Source: an uncultured Clostridia bacterium (GTDB taxonomy: Bacteria > Bacillota > Clostridia > Oscillospirales > Acutalibacteraceae). From it: DNA of 56,296 bases. Location of the stretch: the NCBI GenBank assembly GCA_937876375.1, contig CALEHY010000015.1, forward strand, positions 1 through 56,296, written 5' to 3'. Of the stretch, positions 24,599-34,043 are shown piece by piece; the first letter of the stretch is position 1; the number at the start of each line of letters is the position of its first letter. The translations under genes and the position numbers were made by a program. The notes below the pieces were generated by a model. The model was given only the letters and a program-made list of their open reading frames with translations. It made no database searches and was not told the DNA's origin.

Positions 24599-24713
24599 GA
24601 CGAGACTTGAAACGAAACTCCAAATTTTGTGCGCAACTTGGTTGCTTACGGAAATTTGGGAGAAAGGTCCAGTGGACCTTTCGATAGTTGAGAAGAAAGT
24701 CCCATCTCTCGCA
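24599..24713. repeat. tRNA-tail element with inverted and direct copies of tRNA-Leu 3' end
   Basis: The 306-base gap before the polymerase gene holds this unit. It opens with GACTTGAA (24604-24611), the inverse of TTCAAGTC in the tRNA T-arm. Hairpins CTCCAAATTT/AAATTTGGGAG and AAAGGTCC-AGT-GGACCTTT follow. It closes at 24697-24713 with a 17-base direct copy (one mismatch) of the tRNA 3' end at 24535-24551. The GTCC-AGT-GGAC hairpin also occurs in the element after tRNA-Ser. Confidence 0.55.
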
Positions 24714-24813
24714 AATTTAGACTGTTATTTTAGTGATTTAAGTAAGTCGTCTCTCACAATATTTCGCATAAAACATTTATTTAATTCCTCTACACAATTT
24801 TCTCTTTTTGTGT

Positions 24814-24839
24814 TATACTATTATTGAAACATTTGTTTC
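24814..24839 (+). promoter_or_regulatory. Extended -10 promoter with SOS (LexA-type) box
   Basis: TGTTATACT (24811-24819) is an extended -10. Just downstream, GAAACATTTGTTTC at 24826-24839 is an inverted repeat of the GAAC-N4-GTTC kind bound by Gram-positive LexA. It fits the SOS-type operon that follows. Confidence 0.55.
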
Positions 24840-24860
24840 TATCCAGAAAGGAGGACAGCT

Positions 24861-26357
24861 ATGGACGAAAAAAAGACATATATCGCTATAGATTTAAAGT
24901 CGTTTTATGCCTCTGTTGAGTGCGTTCAGCGTGGATATGACCCACTTAGGACTAATCTTGTAGTCGCTGATGAGAGCAGAACAGAAAAGACAATTTGCCT
25001 TGCTGTATCTCCTTCGCTAAAATCATATGGTATACCTGGTCGTGCTAGACTTTTTGAGGTCGTTCAAAAGGTGAAAGAGGTCAACAAAACACGACTTGTT
25101 ATGAATGGCTACAAGGATTTTGACGGTGAGTCATTCGATAGCGAGGAGCTAAAGGACCCATCAAAAAAGCTGACATATATAGCTGCTCCACCACGAATGT
25201 CGCTTTATATGAAGTTCAGCACTATGATATACCAAATATATCTTAAATATATCGCACCGGAAGATATCCATGTCTATTCCGTAGACGAGGTGTTTATGGA
25301 CGCTACAAATTATCTTAACACTAATGGTATGTCTGCTCGTGATATGGCAAAGATGATAATTGACGACGTTTATTACACGACTGGTATCACAGCGACTGCA
25401 GGTATCGGTCCAAATATGTATCTATGCAAAATTGCTATGGATATTGAGGCAAAGCATATCACACCTGATGAAAATGGCGTGCGTATAGCAGAGCTTGATG
25501 AGTTATCGTATCGTCAACGACTGTGGGAGCACGAGCCTATTACTGATTTTTGGCGTGTTGGAAAGGGTATTGCAAAGCGACTTGCTGATAATGGTATGCA
25601 CACTATGGGCGATATTGCTAGGTGTTCTGTCGGTAGTGCAGATAATTATCACAATGAAGATTTGCTGTATAGATTGTTTGGCGTTAATGCAGAGCTTCTT
25701 ATCGACCACGCATGGGGCTGGGAGCCTTGTACCATTGCAGAGGTTAAACGATATGTCCCAGAAAACACAAGTATCAGCTCTGGTCAAGTTTTGCCTTGTC
25801 CTTATGAGTTTGATAAGGCTCGTATCGTAGTTCGTGAAATGGTGGAGCTATTGGCTCTCGATATGGTCGACAAAGGCATTGTTGCTGACCAAATTGTGCT
25901 GACTGTCGGATACGATATTGATAATGTAAAGAATGGATATTCTGGTGAGGTAACCACTGATTATTATGGCAGACAAGTGCCAAAACAAGCACATGGCTCT
26001 GCTAATATCGGTCGCTTTACTTCATCATCAAAGCTGATGGCTGATACTTGTCTAGCACTATTCGACAGTATTGTGGATAGTAGCTTGCTTGTGCGTAGAA
26101 TGTATGTAGTTGCCAATCATGTTGTCGATGAGCGTGGTGCTAGTGATAAACAAGTTGTAGAACAGCTCGATTTCTTTACTGATTACGAGGCTAGGGAACG
26201 AGAGGACGAAAGATTAAAGAGGGAAAAGAGCATCCAAAGCGCTATGCTTAATATCCAAAAGCGTTTTGGTAAAAATGCTATTCTAAAGGGTACTAATCTC
26301 CAAGAGGGAGCTACTACAATGGAACGAAATCAGCAGGTAGGAGGACACAAGGCATGA
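24861..26357 (+). CDS. Y-family translesion DNA polymerase (UmuC/UvrX-like)
   Basis: 498 residues. The palm motifs are complete: AIDLKSFYASVEC with Asp near residue 10, and YSVDEVF with Asp142-Glu143 as catalytic carboxylates. Little-finger and C-terminal region (about 370-498) ends in QLDFFTDYEA, a clamp-binding-like QLDFF. It is longer than DinB and matches the UvrX/YqjW class, which is paired with YolD proteins in Firmicutes. Error-prone bypass of DNA lesions. AAAGGAGG precedes the ATG and the YolD-like gene overlaps its end by 4 nt. Confidence 0.88.
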   Translation: MDEKKTYIAIDLKSFYASVECVQRGYDPLRTNLVVADESRTEKTICLAVSPSLKSYGIPGRARLFEVVQKVKEVNKTRLVMNGYKDFDGESFDSEELKDPSKKLTYIAAPPRMSLYMKFSTMIYQIYLKYIAPEDIHVYSVDEVFMDATNYLNTNGMSARDMAKMIIDDVYYTTGITATAGIGPNMYLCKIAMDIEAKHITPDENGVRIAELDELSYRQRLWEHEPITDFWRVGKGIAKRLADNGMHTMGDIARCSVGSADNYHNEDLLYRLFGVNAELLIDHAWGWEPCTIAEVKRYVPENTSISSGQVLPCPYEFDKARIVVREMVELLALDMVDKGIVADQIVLTVGYDIDNVKNGYSGEVTTDYYGRQVPKQAHGSANIGRFTSSSKLMADTCLALFDSIVDSSLLVRRMYVVANHVVDERGASDKQVVEQLDFFTDYEAREREDERLKREKSIQSAMLNIQKRFGKNAILKGTNLQEGATTMERNQQVGGHKA

Positions 26358-26755
26358 GTAGATATGATGATATTATTAACCTGCCACATTACCAGTCCAC
26401 TAAGCGACCACATATGTCGCTACACGACCGAGCTGCTCAGTTCGCTCCATTTGCTGCACTAAAGGGATATGAGGAGGCTGTTATCGAGACAGCACGGCAT
26501 ACCGACTCAAAGGCTGTCTTGGACGAGAATCAAATCGAACAGATTGATGCAACTTTACAGTATATATCTGATAATATCACTAGTGGCATAAATATAACTG
26601 TAACATATTATTTGCCTGATAGATTTAAGGCTGGTGGCTCATATGTTGAGCATATCGGTTTAGTGAAGAAAATTGAGCCTATGGCTAGGGTGGTTGAGTT
26701 TGACAATGGATTCCAAATATATATTGATGATATATTTAATATTGAAATAAACTAG
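26354..26755 (+). CDS. YolD-like protein
   Basis: 133 residues. Contains LPHYQSTKRPHMSLHDRAAQFAPFAAL, the family's diagnostic block, followed by two helices and a beta-rich domain ending FQIYIDDIFNIE. YolD proteins are small partners encoded directly after UvrX/UmuC-like polymerases; their exact role, perhaps as a UmuD-like regulator, is not settled. Coupled to the polymerase by ATGA overlap. Confidence 0.85.
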   Translation: MSRYDDIINLPHYQSTKRPHMSLHDRAAQFAPFAALKGYEEAVIETARHTDSKAVLDENQIEQIDATLQYISDNITSGINITVTYYLPDRFKAGGSYVEHIGLVKKIEPMARVVEFDNGFQIYIDDIFNIEIN

Positions 26756-26770
26756 TTATAGCAGTATAAT
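26743..26770 (+). promoter_or_regulatory. Promoter of the DUF362 gene
   Basis: TTGAAA at 26743-26748, 16 nt, TATAAT at 26765-26770. The -35 lies in the last codons of the yolD-like gene. Confidence 0.5.
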
Positions 26771-26800
26771 ATTTTTAACGAATTTATAGGAGTTGTTTAT

Positions 26801-27802
26801 ATGAGTATTAGAAAAGCTGTGCCAGGTACTGATGGCAATAGATATGTTCCTTATGACGAGCGTACTGGCAACGAGTCTATAGTATACTTTACTAGAGATT
26901 TGAGTGCCGAGGGACTAAAGAAGATTTATTCAAGAGTTAATGGTAATATCACTGGTAAGGTAGCTGTAAAGCTTCATACTGGTGAGAAGAATGGACCAAA
27001 TATCATTCCACGACCTTGGGTTAAAGAGCTAATCGATAGCAAAATTCCTAATGCTGCTATCGTTGAGACCAATACCTATTATGAGGGCGATAGATACACT
27101 ACAGCGCAGCATAGAGAGACATTAGAGGTCAATGGTTGGACTTTCTGTCCAGTCGACATTATGGATGAAGAGGGTGTAGTTGACCTGCCAGTTAAGGGTG
27201 GCAAATGGTTTGATACAATGTCCATGGGTGGTCATATTGTTAACTATGATTCAATGCTTGCTCTAACTCATTTTAAAGGCCATGTTCAAGGTGGATTCGG
27301 TGGTTCAAACAAGAACCTTGGTATCGGCTGTGCCGATGGCAGAATTGGCAAGGGTATGATCCATACTACACCAGGACAGAGCGATATGTGGGATATCAAA
27401 AAAGAAGAGTTTATGGAGCGTATTGCCGAGTCAACAAAGGCAGTAATCGATTATTTCGGCAAGAATATCACATATGTCAATGTTCTTCGCAATATGTCTG
27501 TATCTTGTGATTGTGAGGGCTGTGCAGCTATGCCAGTTGTTACACCAAATATCGGTATCGTCGCTTCTACTGATATTCTTTCTGTTGACCAAGCATCTAT
27601 GGATTTGGTCTATGCATTGGATGAAAAGGACCACGCTGATTTGATTGAACGTATCCAGTCACGCCATGGTCATCGTCAGCTGTCATATATGAAAGAGCTT
27701 GGTATGGGCAACGATAGATATATTCTTATCGATATCGACAATGATGATATCGCTATTTGTCCAAAGGACGCAGTTAAGGACGTCGTACCATTTACTGAAT
27801 AA
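26801..27802 (+). CDS. DUF362 domain protein
   Basis: 333 residues, monocistronic, AGGAG before the ATG. Typical DUF362 blocks: GKVAVKLHTGEKNGPNII, AAIVETNTYYEGDRYTT, LTHFKGHVQGGFGGSNKNLGIG near 150-170, and a CDCEGC cysteine cluster near 235 that may bind metal or an Fe-S centre. No ferredoxin domain is attached. The family is found next to uncharacterised iron-sulfur enzymes. Function not established. Confidence 0.85.
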   Translation: MSIRKAVPGTDGNRYVPYDERTGNESIVYFTRDLSAEGLKKIYSRVNGNITGKVAVKLHTGEKNGPNIIPRPWVKELIDSKIPNAAIVETNTYYEGDRYTTAQHRETLEVNGWTFCPVDIMDEEGVVDLPVKGGKWFDTMSMGGHIVNYDSMLALTHFKGHVQGGFGGSNKNLGIGCADGRIGKGMIHTTPGQSDMWDIKKEEFMERIAESTKAVIDYFGKNITYVNVLRNMSVSCDCEGCAAMPVVTPNIGIVASTDILSVDQASMDLVYALDEKDHADLIERIQSRHGHRQLSYMKELGMGNDRYILIDIDNDDIAICPKDAVKDVVPFTE

Positions 27803-27808
27803 TTATTT

Positions 27809-27830
27809 AGCCAGCACTCTTGTGTTGGCT
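27809..27830 (+). terminator. Terminator after the DUF362 gene
   Basis: AGCCAGCAC-TCTT-GTGTTGGCT, a 9-bp stem with one G-U pair, then ATTTATTTTC. Confidence 0.65.
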
Positions 27831-27840
27831 ATTTATTTTC

Positions 27841-27869
27841 TTTACAATTTTGCGTTTGTGTGATAATAT
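27841..27869 (+). promoter_or_regulatory. Promoter of the GH38 gene
   Basis: TTTACA at 27841-27846, 17 nt, TAATAT at 27864-27869, then AAAAGGAG before the ATG. Confidence 0.55.
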
Positions 27870-27900
27870 CGTCTTTAGAAAGTGAAAAGGAGAACAACCT

Positions 27901-30900
27901 ATGCTTTGCAAACCACATTATGAAAAAATGCTCGCAAAATTACAGAGGTTTGAGCAAACACTTAATCCATATCTTTTTGACACAGCTTTATGTTTAGATG
28001 CTATGGGCTTTGTCGCTGATAAACAATATCATTCTATCCCTAGTGATGACAATTTTCAGCCAGTTTCATCTGGATGGCACTGGGGTGGAGAGGGTGCATA
28101 TTGCTGGCTAAAGTCCAGCCTCACTGTACCAGCTGAACTTGATGGCAAGGATATATTCATTATGCCAAAGATGGGTGGATACGAGGCTATGCTTTGGGTT
28201 AATGGAGAGCCTTTTGGTACATTTAACACAAAGATTGTATATACCTCACACGGTAACCATTATTGTGGGCTTGTTAAGAAGAATGCAAAGGCTGGCGAGG
28301 TTATCGATATCGCCATTGAGTACTATGCTGGTCACGATTATCACGGCTGTGACCCATTTTCTGACCAAACAAATACATATCAGTTTGATTACGATGGATT
28401 ATATATTTGCACCAAAAATGAGAAAATTAACAAGTTCTATTTTGATCTAGTTATTGCCAATCAGCTTGCGAATGATTTGCCTGATGATAGCTTTATGAAG
28501 GCTTATGCTATCAACGCTCTATGCGAAGTGCATAATGTCCTACTGTATTCTCCATTCGATACTACAAGGGAGGAGTTTTTATCTGCTATTGATATGGCAC
28601 AGCCATTCTTGACAGAGCTCCTCAGCAAAAAGAATTCTGACAGTGCTCCTACAATGGGTGTTATCGGTCATTCTCATATGGATACAGCGTGGCTATGGCA
28701 TGTTGGCGAAACAATTAAGAAATGTGCTAGAACATATAGTAACCAAATTAGCCTCATGGAGCAGTATCCAGAGCATAAGTTTGTACAGAGCTCATCTTGT
28801 CATAGCAATATGATTAGAGAGTACTATCCATCACTATTCAAGCGTATTCAAGAAAAGGTTGCAGAGGGCAGATATGAGCCAAATGGTGCTGTTTGGGTAG
28901 AGTGCGATTGCAATATCACTGGTGGAGAGTCTATGATTAGACAGTTCCTATGGGGACAAAGATTTACCGAAAAGTATTTCAATTATCGTTCTGATGCCTT
29001 TTGGCTACCAGATACATTTGGCTATTCAGCATCTATCCCACAGATTATGAAAGGCTGTGGAGTCGACTATTTCTTGACAACTAAGATTAATTGGAATGAT
29101 ACTAATGCGTTTCCATACAATACATTTTACTGGCAAGGTATCGATGGTACAAAGGTGTTTTCACACTTTAATACCACTCATTCTTGGCAGAATGTTAAGG
29201 AGCTTAGAGCAAATCTGCTTGACGATATAAATGTGAAGAATCAGCCTACTGTCACTAACAAGCGACTTGTTGCCTATGGATATGGTGATGGTGGTGGAGG
29301 ACCACAGTTCGAGATGCTCGAAACTGGCAGACGCTGTGAGGATCTCTACGAAGTTCCAAGGATTTATTCAACTACTGTGTCCGATTTTATGCAGGATTTG
29401 GAGAATACTGTTGTTAATCCAAATACATATAAGGGTGAGCTATACCTAGAGCTTCATAGAGGTACATTAACAAATCAGCACGAAATCAAGCATAACAACC
29501 GTAAGGCAGAAATTGCATTGCACGACCTAGAGTTTTTGACTGTTAACGAGGCTGTTAAGACTAACACTTCTTGCTCAACAGATGAGACCAACAAGCTATA
29601 TTCTGTTCTGCTCATTAACCAGTTCCACGATATCCTACCTGGTACCTGTATCAACGCTGCACACGAACAGTGTAAGAGCGAGATGAGAGCACTTATTTCA
29701 TCTGCAAATGACGGTATTAGAGATATTCTTGATAGTGATGATAACGCTGTATCATTCGTGAACACATTGTCTTTTGATAGAGATGATGCTATCTTCATTG
29801 ATGACAACGGACAGAGCATTGATGGTATTCCACAGCAGACATACACTGATATCAATGGTGTTGATAAGCGTATCGTTGCTGGTGTTACTGTACCAGCATT
29901 GTCAGCAGTATGCCTGCCTTATGGCAAGGAGCAGTCAGCACAGTCACCATTTGAATATGATGGCACTATGCTGAAAACTCCTTTTGCAAATGTTACATTC
30001 GATAATAATGGCTTTATCTCATCTTTTGTTGATACCACAGCTGATAGGGAGCTTGTTGATGGTATGCCATTCAATACCTTCCTAATGGCAGAGGATGTGT
30101 CAATGAGCTGGGACAACTGGGATATCGACGCTGATCTTGAAATGAAATTTAGACCTTGTGCAACACTTATTAGTCGTGATGTTGTTAGTGATGGTGCTGT
30201 TGCATTTATCGTTAGAAGCAAGTATTCTATCAGTGCAAAGTCTACTATCACTCAGGATATGATTTTCTTCTCCAATTCACCAGAAGTAAGATTTGACACC
30301 TATATGGATTGGCAGGATGACCACAGATTTTTGAAAACAGCGTTCGACACTAATGTTTGTGAGGACTTTGCTCGTAACGAGATTCAGTTTGGCTATTGCA
30401 AGCGACCTACAACTCGCAATAATTCTATCGAGCAAGCAAAATTTGAGGTTGTCAACCACAAGTACACCGATTTGTCCGAGATTGGATATGGTGTTACAAT
30501 GCTTAATGATTCTAAATATGGCATTTCTGTTAATGGCTCAAACATTCATTTGTCATTACATAAGGGTGGCACACGACCAGATATTAAGGGTGACCATGGC
30601 TATCATCATACTGTATATTCGTTTTTGCCACATAACTCTGGCTTTGGTGCAGATGCTGTTATTCGTCCAGCATATATGCTCAATTACCCAACTCTTTGTG
30701 CAAAGGGTGAGTATGTAACTAGTGCTCCTATCACTATCGACGCATCCAATATTATAATCGAGACTATCAAGCCTTGTGAGGATGAGGAGCGTGCGTTCAT
30801 AGCTCGTGTATATGAGTGTGTTGGCACTAGAACAAGATGCAATATCTCCCTCAATGGTGCAAAATCATTCGTTTTCACTAATATGCTAGAGGAGAACATA

Positions 30901-30978
30901 GGGGATATAGAGCAGATGGATAATATTTCACTTGAGTTCAAGCCATTCGAGATAAAAACAATCAAAGTCTATTATTAA
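27901..30978 (+). CDS. Alpha-mannosidase, GH38
   Basis: 1025 residues without a signal peptide, so intracellular. Residues 40-200 form an N-terminal beta domain, then the GH38 catalytic domain: GHSHMDTAWLW (zinc ligands His257 and Asp261), nucleophile Asp371 in FWLPDTFGYS, and LHRGTLTNQHEIKHNN. Mid-domain helices and a large C-terminal beta-sandwich follow (RLDHxxD-type SWDNWDIDADLEM near 740). It removes alpha-linked mannose from oligosaccharides, such as host or yeast N-glycan fragments or mannans, with retention. Stands alone between its own promoter and terminator. The nearest sugar importer is the GPH symporter at 43.6 kb. Confidence 0.92.
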   Translation: MLCKPHYEKMLAKLQRFEQTLNPYLFDTALCLDAMGFVADKQYHSIPSDDNFQPVSSGWHWGGEGAYCWLKSSLTVPAELDGKDIFIMPKMGGYEAMLWVNGEPFGTFNTKIVYTSHGNHYCGLVKKNAKAGEVIDIAIEYYAGHDYHGCDPFSDQTNTYQFDYDGLYICTKNEKINKFYFDLVIANQLANDLPDDSFMKAYAINALCEVHNVLLYSPFDTTREEFLSAIDMAQPFLTELLSKKNSDSAPTMGVIGHSHMDTAWLWHVGETIKKCARTYSNQISLMEQYPEHKFVQSSSCHSNMIREYYPSLFKRIQEKVAEGRYEPNGAVWVECDCNITGGESMIRQFLWGQRFTEKYFNYRSDAFWLPDTFGYSASIPQIMKGCGVDYFLTTKINWNDTNAFPYNTFYWQGIDGTKVFSHFNTTHSWQNVKELRANLLDDINVKNQPTVTNKRLVAYGYGDGGGGPQFEMLETGRRCEDLYEVPRIYSTTVSDFMQDLENTVVNPNTYKGELYLELHRGTLTNQHEIKHNNRKAEIALHDLEFLTVNEAVKTNTSCSTDETNKLYSVLLINQFHDILPGTCINAAHEQCKSEMRALISSANDGIRDILDSDDNAVSFVNTLSFDRDDAIFIDDNGQSIDGIPQQTYTDINGVDKRIVAGVTVPALSAVCLPYGKEQSAQSPFEYDGTMLKTPFANVTFDNNGFISSFVDTTADRELVDGMPFNTFLMAEDVSMSWDNWDIDADLEMKFRPCATLISRDVVSDGAVAFIVRSKYSISAKSTITQDMIFFSNSPEVRFDTYMDWQDDHRFLKTAFDTNVCEDFARNEIQFGYCKRPTTRNNSIEQAKFEVVNHKYTDLSEIGYGVTMLNDSKYGISVNGSNIHLSLHKGGTRPDIKGDHGYHHTVYSFLPHNSGFGADAVIRPAYMLNYPTLCAKGEYVTSAPITIDASNIIIETIKPCEDEERAFIARVYECVGTRTRCNISLNGAKSFVFTNMLEENIGDIEQMDNISLEFKPFEIKTIKVYY

Positions 30979-30986
30979 TTATTACT

Positions 30987-31008
30987 GCACCTGTCATTTG
31001 ACGGGTGC
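30987..31008 (+). terminator. Terminator after GH38
   Basis: GCACCTGTC and GACGGGTGC with an ATTT loop, then TTTTAATTT. Confidence 0.7.
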
Positions 31009-31015
31009 TTTTAAT

Positions 31016-31044
31016 TTGACATATCAATATATTTTTATTATAAT
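31016..31044 (+). promoter_or_regulatory. Consensus promoter of the rmlD-like/symporter/SBP operon
   Basis: TTGACA at 31016-31021, 17 nt, TATAAT at 31039-31044, 30 nt before the first ATG. Confidence 0.8.
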
Positions 31045-31073
31045 AAATTCAACAAACTTAAAGGAGAATTTAT

Positions 31074-31922
31074 ATGGCAAAGAATACTATATGGGTTACT
31101 GGTGCTGCTGGTAGACTTGCTTCACAGCTTGTTAAGGAGCTAAAGGCTGACACTAGCAACAAGGTTATTGCTACAGACAAAGACGTTGATGTTACTGACA
31201 ACGCTTTAGTTGAGAACACTGTAGAGATTTATCGCCCTACTGTTATAATCAACTGTGCTGCTATCTCTGATGCAGATTATTGTGAGAGCAATATGGTCGA
31301 AGCATTTAAGGTTAATGCTCTTGGTGCTCGTAATCTTGCTGTCGCTGCTAGAAAGGTTAACGCTCGTATTGTTCAGCTATCATCTGATGATATTTTTTCT
31401 GGTGCACATGCAGGCAAGCTAACAGAGTTTGACAGTCCTAATCCAACCTCTGTTTATGGTAAATCAAAGCTTGCTGGTGAGAACTATGTTCGTGAGCTTA
31501 ATCCAAAGCACCTTATCGTTCGTTCATCATGGGTGTATGGATATAGTGGAGAAGATTTTTATTCATATGTTCTTGATAAGGCACAGCAAGGGGAGAATTT
31601 TGACGTTCCTCTTGACAAGCTTAGCTCACCTACTAGCGCAAAGGTGCTTGCAAAGTTTATCGTGTCACTTATCGATAATTCTGAGTATGGTGTGTTCCAT
31701 GCTTCTTGCGAGGGCGCTTGCTCAAGACACGAGTTCGCTCGTAGAGTTTTATCCCTTAATGGTTATTCCGAAAGCTTGGCACAGGGTGTGTTCACTAACG
31801 GTACTAATATCGTTGAGTCAACTATTTTGGAAAATCTTATGATGAAGATGACTGGTATATTCGAGATGCCTCATTGGCTTGATGCACTCGAGGAATATGC
31901 CAAGGATAGTAAGGAGGACTAA
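31074..31922 (+). CDS. RmlD-like NAD(P)-dependent sugar reductase
   Basis: 282 residues, extended SDR fold: VTGAAGRLASQL at residues 8-19, INCAAISDADYCE near 65, and the Ser/Tyr-x-x-x-Lys catalytic set in LSSDDIFSG and SVYGKSKLAGE. It is closest in pattern to dTDP-4-dehydrorhamnose reductase, which makes dTDP-L-rhamnose. No rmlA/B/C genes are here and it sits in front of an amino-acid transporter, so a true RmlD role is not proven. It might reduce another keto-sugar. Confidence 0.75.
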   Translation: MAKNTIWVTGAAGRLASQLVKELKADTSNKVIATDKDVDVTDNALVENTVEIYRPTVIINCAAISDADYCESNMVEAFKVNALGARNLAVAARKVNARIVQLSSDDIFSGAHAGKLTEFDSPNPTSVYGKSKLAGENYVRELNPKHLIVRSSWVYGYSGEDFYSYVLDKAQQGENFDVPLDKLSSPTSAKVLAKFIVSLIDNSEYGVFHASCEGACSRHEFARRVLSLNGYSESLAQGVFTNGTNIVESTILENLMMKMTGIFEMPHWLDALEEYAKDSKED

Positions 31923-31924
31923 TT

Positions 31925-33217
31925 ATGGCTACAAAAGAGAAGAAAAAGTTATCCCTCACTACGAAAATGTTCATCGGCCTTATCGCCGGACTTATCGTAG
32001 GCGTTATTCTTAATTTGGCAGTGCCTAGCTCACATTTTAAGGATGACATTCTTGTAAACGGTGTTTTCTTCGTTATCGGTAATGGATTTATCCGTTTGAT
32101 GAAGATGCTTGTTGTTCCGCTTGTTTTGTGCTCACTTGTATGTGGCTCATCTGCTATCGGTGATACAAAATCACTCGGCAAGGTTGGTGGAAAGACTATT
32201 ATATTCTACCTATGCACAACAGCACTTGCTGTTACTATCGCTATCTTGGTAGCAAACCTTATCCAGCCTGGTCAAGGTCTTGATATGTCATCTATTGTTA
32301 AGGGCGACGTTACTACTGCAGAGAGCACCTCTATCTCGGATACTATCCTTAATATTATCCCAGAGAATCCATTTGGCTCACTTGCTAATGGTACTATGCT
32401 ACAGGTTATTATGTTCGCTCTTATCGTTGGTATTCTTCTTGCAAAGATGGGTGAAAGAGCAGAGCTTATTACAAATTTCTTCAACCAGTGCAATGATCTT
32501 ATGATGGAGATGACAAACCTTATTATGAAGGCTGCTCCTATTGGTGTATTCTGTATGATTGCAAAGACATTTGCTGGCCTTGGATTTGACGGATTTGTTC
32601 CACTACTTAAGTATATGGGTAGCGTTGTTACCGGTCTTGGTATCCAGTGCTTCATCATTTATATGCTACTTCTATTCTTGTTCACAAGACTCAACCCATT
32701 TAAATTCCTCAAGAAATTCTTCCCAGTTATGGGATTTGCGTTCTCAACCTCAACCTCTAATGCTACTATTCCTATGAATATCGACACACTAGAGGAGAAG
32801 ATTGGTGTATCACGCAAGGTATCATCATTCACTATTCCACTTGGTGCTACTATTAATATGGACGGTACCTCTATTATGCAGGGTGTTGCTGTTGTATTTG
32901 CTGCACAGGCTTATGGTATTAACCTTGGTATCAAGGGCTATGTCACTGTTATCGCTACAGCTACTCTTGCTTCAATCGGTACAGCTGGTATCCCTTCTGT
33001 TGGACTTGTAACATTGTCTATGGTATTCGCATCAGTAGGTCTTCCAGTTGAGGCTATCGCTCTTATTATGGGTATTGATAGAATTCTTGATATGCTTCGT
33101 ACAGCTGTTAATATTACTGGCGATGCTGTATGTACTACTATCGTTGCATATCAGAACAAGGAGTTCAACAAGGACGTATTTAACAATATGGAGTTAAAGA
33201 AGGCAAATAATGACTAA
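31925..33217 (+). CDS. Dicarboxylate/amino acid:cation symporter (DAACS family)
   Basis: 430 residues, eight TM helices plus two re-entrant hairpins. Family motifs: the serine-rich tip STSTSNATIP near 277, the ATINMDGTSIMQG segment near 312 (NMDGT binds sodium), and ATLASIGTAGIPS near 350. It carries glutamate, aspartate, serine or C4-dicarboxylates with Na+ or H+. Begins 2 nt after the reductase stop and overlaps the following binding-protein gene by 8 nt, an unusual pairing. Confidence 0.92.
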   Translation: MATKEKKKLSLTTKMFIGLIAGLIVGVILNLAVPSSHFKDDILVNGVFFVIGNGFIRLMKMLVVPLVLCSLVCGSSAIGDTKSLGKVGGKTIIFYLCTTALAVTIAILVANLIQPGQGLDMSSIVKGDVTTAESTSISDTILNIIPENPFGSLANGTMLQVIMFALIVGILLAKMGERAELITNFFNQCNDLMMEMTNLIMKAAPIGVFCMIAKTFAGLGFDGFVPLLKYMGSVVTGLGIQCFIIYMLLLFLFTRLNPFKFLKKFFPVMGFAFSTSTSNATIPMNIDTLEEKIGVSRKVSSFTIPLGATINMDGTSIMQGVAVVFAAQAYGINLGIKGYVTVIATATLASIGTAGIPSVGLVTLSMVFASVGLPVEAIALIMGIDRILDMLRTAVNITGDAVCTTIVAYQNKEFNKDVFNNMELKKANND

Positions 33218-34037
33218 GAAAATATTAACTATTATCCTTTGTGCATTGATGGTGTTGCTCGTTGGCTGTTCTGCTTCGCCAAAGCCTAGTGTTAATCCTA
33301 GCGCACCTACTGTAGAGCAAAATGAGACTATCATTGATGATATCAAACAAAAGGGTTATTTGACCGTTGGCTGTAAGACTGACGTACCAGAGCTTGGTTA
33401 CTATGATAAGGATAGCGATAGCTTTTCTGGATTAGAGGTCGACCTTGCATACAAGATTGCAGCCGAGATTTTTGACGCCTCTGTTGAAGAGGTTAAGGAG
33501 AAAGGCTATCTCAATATCATTGGCGTTACAGTCGCTGATAGAGAGGAAAAGCTACAGAATGACGAAATAGATCTTATGCTTGCTACTTATACCATCACTG
33601 ATGAGCGTAAGCAAAAGTTCGCTATCTCTAATTCGTACTACACTGACCAAATCGGTATTATGGTACGCTCTGGCAAAACTGATAGCGAGACTATCGGTGG
33701 CTCAGAGATTAAGTCTATCTCTGACTTGGATGGCAAGTATATCGGTGTTCCTCGTAATGCTACAACTCGTCTAGATTTTATCAATTATCTTGATACAATG
33801 AATACTATCAAGGTTACTCCTATCTTCTGCGAGTATGAGAGCTATGAGGTGCTATATAATGCGCTTGTTAATGGTAATATCGATGCTATGGCTGTCGACG
33901 TTAGTATCCTTAACGGCTACAAGACCTCATCAACCAAGATTTTGTCAGCACGCTTCGCTTCACAGAGCTATGGCGCTGCTGCTAAACTAGAAAATCAAAA
34001 GCTTGTTGATTTGGTAAATGATATTATTAACGAATAA
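33210..34037 (+). CDS. Amino-acid-binding lipoprotein (family 3 SBP)
   Basis: 275 residues. Lipobox LVGC with the lipidated Cys near residue 20, a Pro/Ser linker, then a polar amino acid-binding fold: GYLTVGCKTDVPELGY, FSGLEVDLAYKIA, LMLATYTITDERKQKFAISNSYY (close to GlnH/PEB1-type), and GVPRNATTR. Such proteins normally feed ABC permeases, and none is in this operon. The gene overlaps the DAACS symporter gene, so it may present substrate to, or sense substrate for, that secondary carrier. Confidence 0.88.
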   Translation: MTKKILTIILCALMVLLVGCSASPKPSVNPSAPTVEQNETIIDDIKQKGYLTVGCKTDVPELGYYDKDSDSFSGLEVDLAYKIAAEIFDASVEEVKEKGYLNIIGVTVADREEKLQNDEIDLMLATYTITDERKQKFAISNSYYTDQIGIMVRSGKTDSETIGGSEIKSISDLDGKYIGVPRNATTRLDFINYLDTMNTIKVTPIFCEYESYEVLYNALVNGNIDAMAVDVSILNGYKTSSTKILSARFASQSYGAAAKLENQKLVDLVNDIINE

Positions 34038-34043
34038 TATACG

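Noticed and set aside
24435..24623. Open frame antisense to tRNA-Leu(GAG) giving a protein with RRDLNP
   Set aside because: It is the well-known false frame produced by reading a tRNA backwards; the tRNA is clear and no ribosome site exists.
24465..24827. Open frame on the plus strand through tRNA-Leu and its tail
   Set aside because: It starts in the tRNA promoter region and runs through tRNA, terminator and repeats; not a gene.
30353..30718. Open frames inside GH38 on both strands
   Set aside because: Shadows of the GH38 coding sequence.
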